Assembly (NCBI RefSeq): GCF_900103845.1
Contig: NZ_FNIJ01000003.1
Span: 62,001-126,000, forward strand
Length of the DNA stretch: 64,000 nucleotides
Direction: 5' to 3'
Source: Pseudomonas jinjuensis
Lineage (GTDB): Bacteria > Pseudomonadota > Gammaproteobacteria > Pseudomonadales > Pseudomonadaceae
Below are positions 51,661 to 61,422 of this stretch, one piece after another. The notes beneath the pieces were generated by a model. That model was not told where the DNA came from and ran no database searches. It worked only from the letters and a program-made list of their open reading frames with translations. The position numbers and the translations under genes are program-made. Numbering within the stretch: position 1 is the first letter of the stretch; each line of letters opens with the position of its first letter.

Positions 51661-52598
51661 GGCTGTCCGGCCTCGCCGTAGACCGCCGCGAGGATGTCCT
51701 GCGCGCCCTGCTCCAGCAGGTCCTCGGCGACGCGCACGCCAAGCGCTTCGGCCTCGGCCAGCGGCGCGCGCGCCTCCGCGCGCAGCAGCAGGGTGCCGTC
51801 CGGCTGGCCGACCAGGCCGCGCAGCCACAGCTGCTCGCCCTCGCGCACGGCGTAGCAGGCGATCGGCACCTGGCAGCCGCCATGCAGGCGCTTGTTCATG
51901 GCGCGCTCGGCGGTCACCCGCAGGGCGGTGTCGGTGTCGTGCAGCGGCGCCAGCAGGGCATGGATTTCCGCGTCGGCGGTGCGGCACTCGATGCCCACCG
52001 CGCCCTGTCCGCCCGCCGGCAGGCTGTTCTCGACGCTGATCGAGGAGCGGATGCGATCCTCGAAACCGAGGCGGATCAGGCCGGCCGCGGCGAGGATGAT
52101 GGCGTCGTAGTCGCCGGCATCCAGCTTGGCCAGGCGGGTGTTGACGTTGCCACGCAGAAAACGGATCTCCAGGTCGGGCCGGCTGGCCAGCAGCTGCGCC
52201 TGGCGACGCAGGCTGGAGGTACCGACCACGCTGCCGGCCGGCAGTTCGTCGAGGCTGGCGTAGGTGTTGGAGACGAAGGCGTCGCGCGGGTCTTCGCGCT
52301 CGCAGATGCAGTACAGGCCGAGGCCTTCGGGGAAATCCATCGGCACATCCTTCATCGAATGCACGGCGATGTCGGCCTCGCCTTCCAGCAGCGCGGTTTC
52401 CAGTTCCTTGACGAACAGGCCCTTGCCACCGATCTTCGCCAGCGGCGCGTCGAGCAGCTTGTCGCCACGACTGGTCATCGGCAGCAGGGTCACGGTCAGG
52501 CCGGGATGTGCCTGCTCCAGACGGGACTTGACGTATTCGGCCTGCCACAGGGCCAGGGCGCTCTGGCGGGTGGCGATTCGGATTTCGCGGGGCGACAT
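51657..52598 (-). CDS. hemC: Porphobilinogen deaminase (hydroxymethylbilane synthase)
   Basis: 313 aa. The dipyrromethane cofactor cysteine is in [35 protein letters not shown] at the N-terminus and [20 protein letters not shown] are conserved. First gene of the hemC-hemD-hemX-hemY operon; the intergenic gap before algR carries a hairpin. Confidence 0.98.
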   Translation of the reverse strand: MSPREIRIATRQSALALWQAEYVKSRLEQAHPGLTVTLLPMTSRGDKLLDAPLAKIGGKGLFVKELETALLEGEADIAVHSMKDVPMDFPEGLGLYCICEREDPRDAFVSNTYASLDELPAGSVVGTSSLRRQAQLLASRPDLEIRFLRGNVNTRLAKLDAGDYDAIILAAAGLIRLGFEDRIRSSISVENSLPAGGQGAVGIECRTADAEIHALLAPLHDTDTALRVTAERAMNKRLHGGCQVPIACYAVREGEQLWLRGLVGQPDGTLLLRAEARAPLAEAEALGVRVAEDLLEQGAQDILAAVYGEAGQP

Positions 52599-52652
52599 GG
52601 AGATTTCCGTGCAAAAAGGACTGCACGCATCATAACAGCTCGGAAGGCGGGA

Positions 52653-52682
52653 AGCCTGAAGCCGCCCCCCTGGCTTCAGGCT
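52653..52682 (-). terminator. Hairpin downstream of algR
   Basis: AGCCTGAAGCC and GGCTTCAGGCT form an 11-bp stem with a C-rich loop, 17 bp beyond the algR stop. Confidence 0.7.
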
Positions 52683-52699
52683 GGGACAACAAGATGTCG

Positions 52700-53446
52700 C
52701 TAGAGGTTATGCATGAGTCGCCGCACGCCCGCTACGTGGCGGCGGCTGACCGTCAGGGCGTCGCCGTTGAGGCCCTTCAGGTACAGCTGGAAGTGTCCGA
52801 GCGGCGTTCGTTGCAGGCGCTCGATGCGTTCGCGGGAGACCAGCGCGTTGCGGTGGATACGCACGAAGCGCTCGCCGAACTCGTCTTCCAGCGCCTTCAG
52901 CGGCTCGTCCAGCAGCACCTCGCCACCGGCGTGACGCAGGGTCACGTACTTGTGGTCGGCGATGAAGAAGATCACGTCTTCCAGCGGGATCAGCTCGATA
53001 CCCTTGCGCGTTCGCGCGCTGATGTGGCTGCGCGGGCCGGGACCGCCCGCCGCCGGTGGCTTGGTCAGCGCCGCCAGCTGCATGCGGTTCGGCCGCGAGG
53101 CCTTCTTCAGCGCTTCGGCCAGGTCCTCGTTGCGCACCGGCTTGACCAGGTAGCCGACCGCGCTGACCTGGAAGGCCTCCAGGGCGAATTCGTCATGGGC
53201 CGTGCAGAAGATCACCGCCGGCGGAGCCTCGCGCTCGCACAGCTTGGCGGCGACCTGCAGCCCGTCCAGGCCGGGCATGCGGATATCCAGCAGGACGATA
53301 TCCGGTTTCAGGCTGTCGATCAGCGCCAGCGCTTCTTCGCCATTGCTGGCCGAGGGCTCGAGGACGCGGTATCCGTCCAGCTGCCCTACCAGCCGGGCCA
53401 GGCGCTCTCGCGCCAGGGGTTCGTCATCGACGATCAGGACATTCAT
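52700..53446 (-). CDS. algR: Alginate and type IV pilus response regulator AlgR
   Basis: 248 aa. Receiver domain with phosphoacceptor Asp54 ([14 protein letters not shown]) and a C-terminal LytTR DNA-binding domain ([20 protein letters not shown] and [20 protein letters not shown]). In P. aeruginosa it controls alginate, twitching motility, rhamnolipid and other genes. It follows algZ with a 4-bp gap. Start at [12 protein letters not shown]. Confidence 0.97.
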   Translation of the reverse strand: MNVLIVDDEPLARERLARLVGQLDGYRVLEPSASNGEEALALIDSLKPDIVLLDIRMPGLDGLQVAAKLCEREAPPAVIFCTAHDEFALEAFQVSAVGYLVKPVRNEDLAEALKKASRPNRMQLAALTKPPAAGGPGPRSHISARTRKGIELIPLEDVIFFIADHKYVTLRHAGGEVLLDEPLKALEDEFGERFVRIHRNALVSRERIERLQRTPLGHFQLYLKGLNGDALTVSRRHVAGVRRLMHNL

Positions 53447-53450
53447 AAGC

Positions 53451-54521
53451 TCAGGCTTCCTGCATGAGACGCGCACAAGGATAGCGTAGACAGGTGTAGT
53501 GCCGTCCGTCACGGCGCTCGACGCTCAGACTAGCCTTTGGCCCGAAAAGTGCCGCAAGCCGCGCGGCGATATTCGCCAGCGCCTGCCGGGTTCCCTTCGA
53601 TGGAGCGGCCTCGGCCGCCTCGTCGAAGGGGTTGCTGACGCAGAGCTGGAACACGCCGTCGCGATAGCTCGCTTCTACCTTCACCAGGCCACCCTCGATA
53701 CGCGGCTGGATGCCGTAGATCAGTGAATTTTCCAGCAAGGGCTGCAGGGTCAGCTGGGGAATCGGCACGCCTTCGGGCACGCCCTCCACCTGCCACTCCA
53801 CCTGCAAACGCTCGCCGAGGCGGAACTGCTCCATGGAAAGATAGCGCCTGGCCAACTCCAGTTCCTCCCCCCAGGAAATTAAAGTCCCGGGTTTCGCCAG
53901 GCTGGCGCGGAACAGGTCGGACAGATCGAGCACCGCCAGCTCGGCTTTCGCCGGGTCGATCTCGATCAGGCTGGCGATGCTGTTCAGGCTGTTGAACAGG
54001 AAATGCGGGCGGATGCGCGCCTGCAGCGCCTCGATCCGCGCCCGCAACTCCGCCTGCTGCTGTCGCCGCCACTGGCTCTGCAGGTAGAAGTAGCGCAGCA
54101 GCAGGGCCGACATGATCGCCGCGATCAGCGCATGGCGCAGGTAGAGATTGCCCTCGCCGGCACGGCTCATCGGCCCGCCCAGCTCGAAATAGTCCGCCAC
54201 CGCGGTGCAGCCGAGGGTCAGCGCCACCACCAGCACGCAGCTCACCGCCCCGGCGACGCCCGCCGGCCAGCGCGCCAGCAGCGGGCGCAGGCGGCACAGC
54301 AACGCGGCGGAGAGCAGCACGATCCACTGCACGAAGAGGGACGAGAGTGCCAGGCGCACCCAGTTGAAGCCGGGCATCATCGGCTCGGCGAGCACCAGCA
54401 CCAGCACCAGCAGCTCGGCCAGCAGCACGAGGCTGAACAGCGCTTCCGGCTGGCACAGTTCGGGAATGAAGAAGTCGTCCTGGGACGCCGGCTGGCTGCC
54501 GGTCTTGATCTTGATAGGCAT
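53451..54521 (-). CDS. algZ: Sensor protein AlgZ/FimS
   Basis: 356 aa. N-terminal membrane segments (about residues 35-150), then the LytS/YehU-type histidine kinase region with [20 protein letters not shown] (the predicted phospho-His). The C-terminal ATPase region is short, with few classical N/G motifs, as in P. aeruginosa FimS. It is cotranscribed with algR. Start chosen at [14 protein letters not shown]; an ATG 29 codons upstream is possible. Confidence 0.93.
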   Translation of the reverse strand: MPIKIKTGSQPASQDDFFIPELCQPEALFSLVLLAELLVLVLVLAEPMMPGFNWVRLALSSLFVQWIVLLSAALLCRLRPLLARWPAGVAGAVSCVLVVALTLGCTAVADYFELGGPMSRAGEGNLYLRHALIAAIMSALLLRYFYLQSQWRRQQQAELRARIEALQARIRPHFLFNSLNSIASLIEIDPAKAELAVLDLSDLFRASLAKPGTLISWGEELELARRYLSMEQFRLGERLQVEWQVEGVPEGVPIPQLTLQPLLENSLIYGIQPRIEGGLVKVEASYRDGVFQLCVSNPFDEAAEAAPSKGTRQALANIAARLAALFGPKASLSVERRDGRHYTCLRYPCARLMQEA

Positions 54522-54755
54522 CGCTGCAGTTTCCGTGAGCCACCGGCCATCGGCAAGCGGGGCCTCGGCTGCCGCCGGCAAAAGAAATGCGGAAATGTCG
54601 GACAGCACAACATCCGCCGTCCCATTGCGCAGCCGACAACCGCGCCGGCCGGCGACGCGTGCGCCGGTTTCGCCCTTCGGCCTGCTATTATCGTCGCACT
54701 TTGCCCGTCACGCAGGCCGCGCCCGGCAGCCTGCCCGTTTTCGCGAGAGATACTC

Positions 54756-56150
54756 ATGAGCGTAGAGAAGACCAACCAGTCCTGGGGCGGCCGCTTCAGC
54801 GAACCCGTCGACGCTTTCGTCGCCCGTTTCACCGCCTCCGTCGACTTCGACAAGCGCCTCTACCGCCACGACATCATGGGCTCCATCGCCCATGCCACCA
54901 TGCTGGCCAAGGTCGGCGTGCTGACCGACGCCGAGCGCGACACCATCATCGACGGCCTGAAGCAGATCCAGAGCGAAATCGAGGCCGGCAGCTTCGACTG
55001 GCGCGTCGACCTGGAAGACGTGCACATGAACATCGAGGCGCGCCTGACCGACCGCATCGGCATCACCGGCAAGAAGCTGCACACCGGCCGTTCGCGCAAC
55101 GACCAGGTGGCCACCGACATCCGCCTGTGGCTGCGCGACGAGATCGACCTGATCATCAAAGAGATCACCCGCCTGCAGCAGGGCCTGCTGGGCCTGGCCG
55201 AAGCCGAGGCGGACACCATCATGCCCGGCTTCACCCACCTGCAGACCGCCCAGCCGGTCACCTTCGGCCACCACCTGCTGGCCTGGTTCGAAATGCTCAG
55301 CCGCGACTACGAGCGCCTGGTGGACTGTCGCAAGCGCGCCAACCGCATGCCGCTGGGCAGCGCCGCGCTGGCCGGCACCACCTACCCCATCGACCGGGCG
55401 ATCACCTGCGAACTGCTGGGCTTCGAAGCGATCTCCGGCAACTCGCTGGACGGCGTTTCCGACCGCGACTTCGCCATCGAATTCTGCGCCGCCGCGTCCC
55501 TGGCGATGATGCACCTGTCGCGCTTCTCCGAAGAGCTGGTGCTCTGGACCAGCGCGCAGTTCCAGTTCATCGACCTGCCCGACCGCTTCTGCACCGGCTC
55601 CTCGATCATGCCGCAGAAGAAGAACCCGGACGTGCCGGAACTGGTGCGCGGCAAGTCCGGCCGCGTATTCGGCCACCTGACCGGCCTGCTGACCCTGATG
55701 AAGGGCCAGCCGCTGGCGTACAACAAGGACAACCAGGAAGACAAGGAACCGCTGTTCGACGCCGCCGACACCCTGCGCGACAGCCTGCGCGCCTTCGCCG
55801 ACATGGTCCCGGCGATCAAGCCCAGGCGCGAGATCATGCGCGAGGCGGCCCGCCGCGGTTTCTCCACCGCCACCGACCTGGCCGACTACCTGGTGCGCAA
55901 GGGCCTGCCGTTCCGCGACTGCCACGAGATCGTCGGCCACGCGGTGAAATACGGCGTGGACAGCGGCAAGGACCTGGCCGAGATGAGCCTCGACGAGCTG
56001 CGCAAGTTCAGCGACCAGATCGGCGACGACGTGTTCGCCGTACTGACCCTGGAAGGCTCGGTGAACGCCCGCGACCACATCGGCGGCACCGCTCCGGCGC
56101 AGGTTCGCGCGGCGGTGGCGCGTGGCAGGGAATTGCTGGCGGCACGCTGA
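54756..56150 (+). CDS. argH: Argininosuccinate lyase
   Basis: 464 aa. Last step of arginine synthesis. The signature [20 protein letters not shown] contains the catalytic Ser; [20 protein letters not shown] and [14 protein letters not shown] are also conserved. It is divergent from algZ, as in PAO1. A REP array follows the stop. Confidence 0.98.
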   Translation: MSVEKTNQSWGGRFSEPVDAFVARFTASVDFDKRLYRHDIMGSIAHATMLAKVGVLTDAERDTIIDGLKQIQSEIEAGSFDWRVDLEDVHMNIEARLTDRIGITGKKLHTGRSRNDQVATDIRLWLRDEIDLIIKEITRLQQGLLGLAEAEADTIMPGFTHLQTAQPVTFGHHLLAWFEMLSRDYERLVDCRKRANRMPLGSAALAGTTYPIDRAITCELLGFEAISGNSLDGVSDRDFAIEFCAAASLAMMHLSRFSEELVLWTSAQFQFIDLPDRFCTGSSIMPQKKNPDVPELVRGKSGRVFGHLTGLLTLMKGQPLAYNKDNQEDKEPLFDAADTLRDSLRAFADMVPAIKPRREIMREAARRGFSTATDLADYLVRKGLPFRDCHEIVGHAVKYGVDSGKDLAEMSLDELRKFSDQIGDDVFAVLTLEGSVNARDHIGGTAPAQVRAAVARGRELLAAR

Positions 56151-56160
56151 TCCCTCTTAT

Positions 56161-56260
56161 CGTTCCCACGCTCCGGCGTGGGAATGCATCTTTCGACGCT
56201 CCCGCGTCGATGGGACGCGGGAGCGTCCCCGGATGGGTTCCCACGCAGGAGCGTGGGAAC
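56161..56260. repeat. Composite REP array, CGTTCCCACGCTC family
   Basis: A CGTTCCCACGCTCCGGCGTG hairpin, a GACGCTCCCGCGTC/GACGCGGGAGCGTC pair, and the inverted closing TTCCCACGCAGGAGCGTGGG fill most of the gap between argH and the HDOD gene. Confidence 0.8.
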
Positions 56261-56266
56261 CATGAC

Positions 56267-57472
56267 CTACAGCCCCTGCAACACCTTCGCCTTCGCCCCC
56301 TTCAACCCCAGCATCCGCGCCGCCTTCGACTCCGCCAGTTCGCCCCGGCGCTCCTCCGGCAGCCGCACGGCGCTGGCCGCCAGGTTGAGGATCAGCGTCT
56401 CGCGGGAATACACCCCGCTACCGACCCCATAGGCCCCGGCGATCAGCTCGCGCAGCTCCAGCGGCAGCCGCCAGCGGGCGCGCAGGGCGGAGCCGAAACC
56501 GGCAGCGTGTTCGTGCAGGCTCTGCTCGATGGCGGACTCTTCCAGTTCGCCGCCGCGATCCCGCCAGTCCTGCAGGCAGCGCAGCACCGCGAGTTCGCCC
56601 AGGCAGTGCAGCAGTCCGGCCGTATAGCAGCGCGGCGCGCCGGCGCCCAGTTCCAGCGCCAGGGTCTCGGCGCTGTCGGCGCAGCGTTGCGAAAGCTCCC
56701 AGAACTCCTTCCCGCGCGCCTGCAACTGTGGATCGGCGAGCAGCGCCGCCCGCTGCAGGCTGACGCCCAGCGCGAGGTTCAGGGCCTGGGCGATGCCCAG
56801 CCGGGCCAGCGCCTGGGCCAGGGTCTGGCAGGGCATGCCGACGTGCCGGGCGGCGCTGTTGGCGGCGGCGATCAGGCAGGCGGTGAGTTGCGGATCGCGG
56901 CCGAATTCGTTCTCCAGATCGCCGATGGCGCACTCGCCGGCATTCAGGCAACGGCTCACCGCCGACTCCACGCCAGCCATCAGCGGCGCACCTTCGGCCG
57001 AGGCCCGCGCCAGGCGCAGGAAGCCCGGCAGGTCCAGCCCCGGCTTCAGTTCCGGCACTGCGCAGACCACCGCCTGCCCGGGCGTCAGCAGCAGTTTCTG
57101 CAGGCGCTGGCGCAGGTCCTCGGCGTTGTAGGGCTTGACCAGGTAGGCGGTCGGTGCCATCGGCAGCACCGCGCGCACGCTGGCCGCATCGGCGCGGGAG
57201 CTGATCAGGATGAACGCCGGCGCGTCTCCGCCACGGCGCAGCTGGCGCACCGCGCGCAGCACCTCCAGGCCGTCGGCCTGCGGCAGTTCCTGCTCGACCA
57301 GAACCAGGGCGAAGGCCCGCCGGCGCAAGGCCTCGATGGCCTGGGCGCCGTCGGCGCAGAACTGTATATCGGCATCGCAACGCACGCTCAGGACCAGTTG
57401 GCCGAGCAGCTCGCGATTCCAGGAATCGGCGGCGGCGACCAGCACGCCGGTGGCCGGGGAAAGCTCTGTCAT
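56267..57472 (-). CDS. Receiver-HDOD protein with a Glu in place of the phosphoacceptor Asp
   Basis: 401 aa. The N-terminal receiver-like domain (about 8-125) has the acidic pocket Asp16 and Lys113 (AYLVKPYNAEDL), but the beta-3 site reads FALVLVEQELPQADG, with Glu60 where Asp is expected. This is followed by a C-terminal HDOD domain (about 145-360) that lacks HD metal ligands. HDOD proteins are signalling outputs, often with c-di-GMP or REC inputs. GAGG is upstream of the ATG. No kinase gene is adjacent, so phosphorylation-independent signalling is plausible. Confidence 0.86.
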   Translation of the reverse strand: MTELSPATGVLVAAADSWNRELLGQLVLSVRCDADIQFCADGAQAIEALRRRAFALVLVEQELPQADGLEVLRAVRQLRRGGDAPAFILISSRADAASVRAVLPMAPTAYLVKPYNAEDLRQRLQKLLLTPGQAVVCAVPELKPGLDLPGFLRLARASAEGAPLMAGVESAVSRCLNAGECAIGDLENEFGRDPQLTACLIAAANSAARHVGMPCQTLAQALARLGIAQALNLALGVSLQRAALLADPQLQARGKEFWELSQRCADSAETLALELGAGAPRCYTAGLLHCLGELAVLRCLQDWRDRGGELEESAIEQSLHEHAAGFGSALRARWRLPLELRELIAGAYGVGSGVYSRETLILNLAASAVRLPEERRGELAESKAARMLGLKGAKAKVLQGL

Positions 57473-57581
57473 GGGACTACCTCATAGAGGGCAGCACCAT
57501 AACCGAGCACACATCCGCGTTCCAGAGCGGCCAAGGTCGTAGTTATCGCCGGGGACGGCCCGCTGCAGACGAATCGCAGGC

Positions 57582-57613
57582 AAAAAAAAGACCCGCTTTC
57601 GCGGGTCTTTTTT
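57582..57613. terminator. Bidirectional terminator after gabT
   Basis: GACCCGC and GCGGGTC form the core stem, flanked by an A tract of eight and a T tract of six. Confidence 0.9.
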
Positions 57614-57628
57614 CACCGGCTCAGTAAA

Positions 57629-58906
57629 TCAGGCCAGTTCGTCGAAGCACTCGGCAACGATCGCCAGGCCCTTGTCCAGCTGCGCGTCCGGAATGGTGAC
57701 GGGCATCAGGAAGCGGATGACGTTGTAGTAGGTGCCGCAGGAGAGCAGGATCAGGCCCTTCTCGCGAGCGCGAACCACGATCTTGCTGACCAGCTCGGCG
57801 GCCGGCTTGCTTTCGTCGCCGTCCTCGAACAGTTCGATGGCGACCATCGAACCCAGGCCACGAACGTCGCCGATGACCTTGTGCTTGGCCTGGATGGCGC
57901 GCAGGCCGGCCTTCAGGCGCTCGCCAACGGCTTGCGAACGCTCCAGCAGCTTCTCTTCCTCGAACACCTTCATCACGGCCAGGGCCGCGGCGCAGGCGAT
58001 CGGGCTGCCGGCATAGGTGCCGCCCAGGCCGCCCGGAGCGACGCTGTCCATGATCTCGGCCTTGCCGCATACGCCGGAGATCGGGAAGCCGCCGCCGACC
58101 GACTTGGCGAAGGTGGTCAGGTCAGGAACGATGCCCAGCTGCTCGGTGGCGAAGAAGGTGCCGGTACGGCCGGCGCCGGTCTGCACTTCGTCGGCGATCA
58201 GCAGGATGCCGTGCTGGTCGCACAGGGCGCGCAGGCGCTGCATGAAGGCCTTGGAGTTGACGTAGAAACCACCCTCGCCCTGTACCGGCTCGATGATGAT
58301 CGCGGCGATGTCCTGCGGCTGCGCGTCGTTCTTGAAGATGCGCTCGATGCTGGCGATAGCGTCGTCTTCGCTGATGCCGTGCAGCTCGCACGGAGCCAGG
58401 GCGCGGAAGATGCCGCCCGGCATCAGGCCCATGCCGGCGGAGTACGGAACCACCTTGCCGGTCAGGCCCAGGGTCATCATGGTGCGGCCGTGGTAGGCGC
58501 CGGTGAAGGCGATCACGCCGGCACGGCCGGTGGCGGCACGGGCGATCTTGACGGCGTTCTCGACGGCCTCGGAGCCGGAGGTGACCAGCAGGGTCTTCTT
58601 CGGGAAGTTGCCCGGAACGCGCTTGGCGATCTCTTCGCACAGTTCGATGTACGGCTCGTAGGCCAGTACCTGGAAGCAGGTGTGCGACAGCTTGGTCAGC
58701 TGCTCCTGAACGGCGGCGACCACTTTCGGGTGCAGGTGGCCGGTGTTCAGCACGGCGATGCCGCCAGCGAAGTCGATGTACTCACGGCCATCGACGTCCC
58801 ATACGGTGGCGTTCTCGGCACGCTCGGCGACGATCGGGTGGATCTGGCTGACACCACGGGCGACGGCGGCTTGACGACGCTGCAGCAGGGATTCGTTCTT
58901 GCTCAT
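57629..58906 (-). CDS. gabT: 4-aminobutyrate aminotransferase
   Basis: 425 aa PLP-dependent class III aminotransferase; converts GABA and 2-oxoglutarate to succinate semialdehyde and glutamate. PLP-lysine region: LTTFAKSVGGGFPISGVCGK; GILLIADEVQTGAGRTGTFF is also conserved. GAGGA lies upstream of the ATG. It lies 228 bp downstream of gabD in the same direction; the two form a GABA catabolic pair. Confidence 0.96.
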   Translation of the reverse strand: MSKNESLLQRRQAAVARGVSQIHPIVAERAENATVWDVDGREYIDFAGGIAVLNTGHLHPKVVAAVQEQLTKLSHTCFQVLAYEPYIELCEEIAKRVPGNFPKKTLLVTSGSEAVENAVKIARAATGRAGVIAFTGAYHGRTMMTLGLTGKVVPYSAGMGLMPGGIFRALAPCELHGISEDDAIASIERIFKNDAQPQDIAAIIIEPVQGEGGFYVNSKAFMQRLRALCDQHGILLIADEVQTGAGRTGTFFATEQLGIVPDLTTFAKSVGGGFPISGVCGKAEIMDSVAPGGLGGTYAGSPIACAAALAVMKVFEEEKLLERSQAVGERLKAGLRAIQAKHKVIGDVRGLGSMVAIELFEDGDESKPAAELVSKIVVRAREKGLILLSCGTYYNVIRFLMPVTIPDAQLDKGLAIVAECFDELA

Positions 58907-59134
58907 ATTTTCCTCAGTGGCCGCTCATCGGTCGGCCGAGTTGAAGGATGAAGACGGGGCGAAGACCGCTCACGACAGCATACGATGATCGACTGTCGTG
59001 GCACTTGCGACCCGCCGGGTGGGTTTGCCGGTGCCACCACCGGAAAACGCCGGCAGCGGACGGCTATCAGCTCTTGCCTGCCATCCGCTGCCCACGGGGA
59101 ACAACCTGCCGGACCGGAGCCCGGCAGGGTTGGA

Positions 59135-60586
59135 TCAGATACCGCCGAGGCAGAGGTACTTGACCTCGAGGTAGTCCTCGATGCCGTACTTCGAACCTTC
59201 GCGGCCGAGGCCCGAGGCCTTGATGCCGCCGAACGGCGCCACTTCGTTGGAGATCAGGCCGGTGTTGATGCCGACCATGCCGTACTCCAGCGCCTCGGCC
59301 ACGCGGAACACGCGGCCCAGGTCACGGGCGTAGAAGTAGGAAGCCAGGCCGAACTCGGTGTCGTTGGCCATGGCGACCACTTCGGCGTCGTCCTTGAAGC
59401 GGAACAGCGGCGCCAGCGGGCCGAAGGTCTCTTCCTTGGCGACGGCGGCGTTTTTCGGCACGTCGACCAGCACGGTCGGCTCGAAGAAGGTGCCGCCCAG
59501 GGTGTGCGGCTTGCCGCCGGCGACGACCTTGGCGCCCTTGCTCACGGCGTCGGCGATGTGTTCCTGCACCTTGGCCACGGCCTTCTCGTCGATCAGCGGG
59601 CCGGTGGTGATGCCGTCTTCCAGACCGTTGCCGATCTTCAGCTTGGCAACCGCGACCTTCAGCTTCTCGACGAAGGCGTCGTACACGCCGTCCTGGATGT
59701 ACAGGCGGTTGGCGCAGACGCAGGTCTGGCCGTTGTTGCGGTACTTGGAGATCAGCGCACCTTCTACGGCAGCGTCCAGATCGGCATCGTCGAAGACGAT
59801 GAAGGGCGCGTTGCCGCCCAGCTCCAGGGACACCTTCTTGATGTCCTTGGCGCATTCGGCCATCAGCTGGCGGCCGATCTCGGTGGAACCGGTGAAGGTC
59901 AGCTTGCGCACGATCGGGTTGCCGGTCAGCTCGCCGCCGACTTCCCCGGCGCTACCGGTGACCACGCTGAACACACCCTTCGGAATGCCGGCACGCTCGG
60001 CCAGCTCGGCCAGGGCCAGCGCCGAATACGGGGTCTGCGAGGCGGGCTTGAGCACCATGGTGCAGCCGGCGGCCAGGGCCGGGCCGGCCTTGCGGGTGAT
60101 CATCGCCGAGGGGAAGTTCCACGGGGTGATCGCCGCGGTCACGCCGATCGGCTGCTTGATCACGATGATGCGCTTGTCGGCCTGGTGGCCGGGAATGGTG
60201 TCGCCATAGATGCGCTTGCCTTCCTCGGCGAACCACTCGATGAAGGAGGCGGCATAGACGATCTCGCCCTTGGCCTCGGACAGCGGCTTGCCCTGCTCGG
60301 TGGTCATCAGGCGAGCCAGGTCGTCCTGGTTCTCGATCATCAGCTCGAACCAGCGGCGCAGCTTGCTGGCGCGCTCCTTGGCGGTCAGCGCGCGCCAGGC
60401 CGGCAGCGCCTTGTCGGCAGCCTCGATGGCGCGGCGGGTCTCGGCAGCGCCCATCTTCGGCACAGTGCCGATGATCTCGCCGGTAGCCGGGTTGTTCACC
60501 TTGATGGTCTGGCCGCTGTCGGCATCGACCCAGGCGCCGTCGACGTAGGCCTGTTGACGGAACAGCGTGGCGTCTTTGAGTTGCAT
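59135..60586 (-). CDS. gabD: Succinate-semialdehyde dehydrogenase (NADP+)
   Basis: 483 aa aldehyde dehydrogenase. Catalytic Glu in VSLELGGNAPFIVFDD and catalytic Cys in NNGQTCVCANRLYIQ; NAD(P)-binding segment TGSTEIGRQLMAECAK. It oxidises succinate semialdehyde made by GabT. AAGGAG lies upstream of the ATG. The upstream 600 bp has no gene and holds the probable promoter. Confidence 0.96.
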   Translation of the reverse strand: MQLKDATLFRQQAYVDGAWVDADSGQTIKVNNPATGEIIGTVPKMGAAETRRAIEAADKALPAWRALTAKERASKLRRWFELMIENQDDLARLMTTEQGKPLSEAKGEIVYAASFIEWFAEEGKRIYGDTIPGHQADKRIIVIKQPIGVTAAITPWNFPSAMITRKAGPALAAGCTMVLKPASQTPYSALALAELAERAGIPKGVFSVVTGSAGEVGGELTGNPIVRKLTFTGSTEIGRQLMAECAKDIKKVSLELGGNAPFIVFDDADLDAAVEGALISKYRNNGQTCVCANRLYIQDGVYDAFVEKLKVAVAKLKIGNGLEDGITTGPLIDEKAVAKVQEHIADAVSKGAKVVAGGKPHTLGGTFFEPTVLVDVPKNAAVAKEETFGPLAPLFRFKDDAEVVAMANDTEFGLASYFYARDLGRVFRVAEALEYGMVGINTGLISNEVAPFGGIKASGLGREGSKYGIEDYLEVKYLCLGGI

Positions 60587-61100
60587 GACCTGTCTCCTTC
60601 GAGGAATACCTTGAGCAGCGGGGGCTACCTCGTCTACCCCGTCTGCCTTGTTGTCAGGGATTGGAGAGGCGTCCGCCTCATCCGTTCACTCGCCCCGCTT
60701 CAGACAGCCGCCCCGGCGAACCGCCGGCCGGGCGACACGCGGATGCGCGCGTGCGCAACGCTCGACTGGCGCCGAGGCTGCGTTCCGGTTTGGACATCCT
60801 TGGGGAAAATCTGTTGAACGCCGCCGCCACACCTTGCCGACCCGGCTCCCGACGGAACCTTCGCCTGTGCCTCGCTCGCGAGGGGCGGTCGGAACAACGG
60901 AAGTAGGCAATCCCACAGGCACGAGGCCGGGTACTGTGATGCCAATTCCCCATTCTCCTTGTTCGTTGTGGCGGGCGTTTGAAATCTCAAACGCATCCTA
61001 GGGCGCGGGAAATCAAAGGGCAAGAGCTCGTTCAAAAAATCCAACGAAAGTATTTGCTTTTCCGAAATTTACTGAACGACAGGCGGAGATAACGGTACGT

Positions 61101-61120
61101 TCGTTCGATATCACGAACGA
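61101..61120. promoter_or_regulatory. Operator-like palindrome upstream of tRNA-Arg and gabD
   Basis: TCGTTCG-ATATCA-CGAACGA: perfect 7-bp arms and a 6-bp spacer. It resembles the dyad site of a dimeric repressor; the regulator is unknown. Confidence 0.45.
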
Positions 61121-61155
61121 CCCCGGATGGAATGGACGCACGCCGGCGAGATGCG

Positions 61156-61161
61156 TATTAT
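61156..61161 (+). promoter_or_regulatory. Probable -10 box of tRNA-Arg
   Basis: TATTAT about 30 bp upstream of the mature tRNA 5' end. Confidence 0.45.
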
Positions 61162-61190
61162 TGCGCCCTGCCGCGGGTTCCGCGGTTTAC

Positions 61191-61267
61191 GCATCCGTAG
61201 CTCAGCTGGATAGAGTACTGCCCTCCGAAGGCAGGGGTCGTGGGTTCGAATCCCGCCGGATGCGCCA
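61191..61267 (+). tRNA. tRNA-Arg (anticodon CCG)
   Basis: 77 nt. Acceptor stem GCATCCG/CGGATGC, then the G discriminator base and encoded CCA; T-loop GGTTCGAATCCC; anticodon stem CTGCC/GGCAG with loop CTCCGAA giving CCG, which reads CGG codons. An integrase gene starts 155 bp downstream, so its 3' part is the likely attachment site. Confidence 0.97.
61230..61267 (+). other. Probable attachment site (att) in the tRNA-Arg 3' half
   Basis: P4-type integrases recombine within the 3' half of tRNA genes and restore the tRNA. The exact core cannot be set because the second att copy is not in the window. Confidence 0.55.
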
Positions 61268-61311
61268 CATAGCTGTTTACCGTTGTCTCTAGCAGTCTAC
61301 GGAACACCCTG

Positions 61312-61335
61312 AAAAGCCCGCCTCGTGCGGGCTTT
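61312..61335 (+). terminator. Intrinsic terminator after tRNA-Arg
   Basis: AAAGCCCGC and GCGGGCTTT form a 9-bp stem with a 5-nt loop followed by CTTG. Confidence 0.8.
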
Positions 61336-61422
61336 CTTGTATCTGCCTATCTACCTTTGTCTATCCCTATACTTGACCGCCGTGTACACCTGCTGAAAAT
61401 TAGAACCAGCGGTGTACAAGAC

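Larger units (their letters stand above)
60587..61190. other. Gene-free region between gabD and tRNA-Arg
   Basis: About 600 bp with no convincing coding region; small open frames on both strands have no ribosome-binding sites or family resemblance. The left part is G+C-rich; from about 61025 it is A+T-richer and contains a perfect 7-bp inverted repeat at 61101-61120. The gabD promoter and the tRNA promoter must both lie here. Confidence 0.6.

Noticed and set aside
60661..60960. Small open frames upstream of gabD on both strands
   Set aside because: No ribosome sites, arginine-rich mirror-frame composition and no family resemblance.
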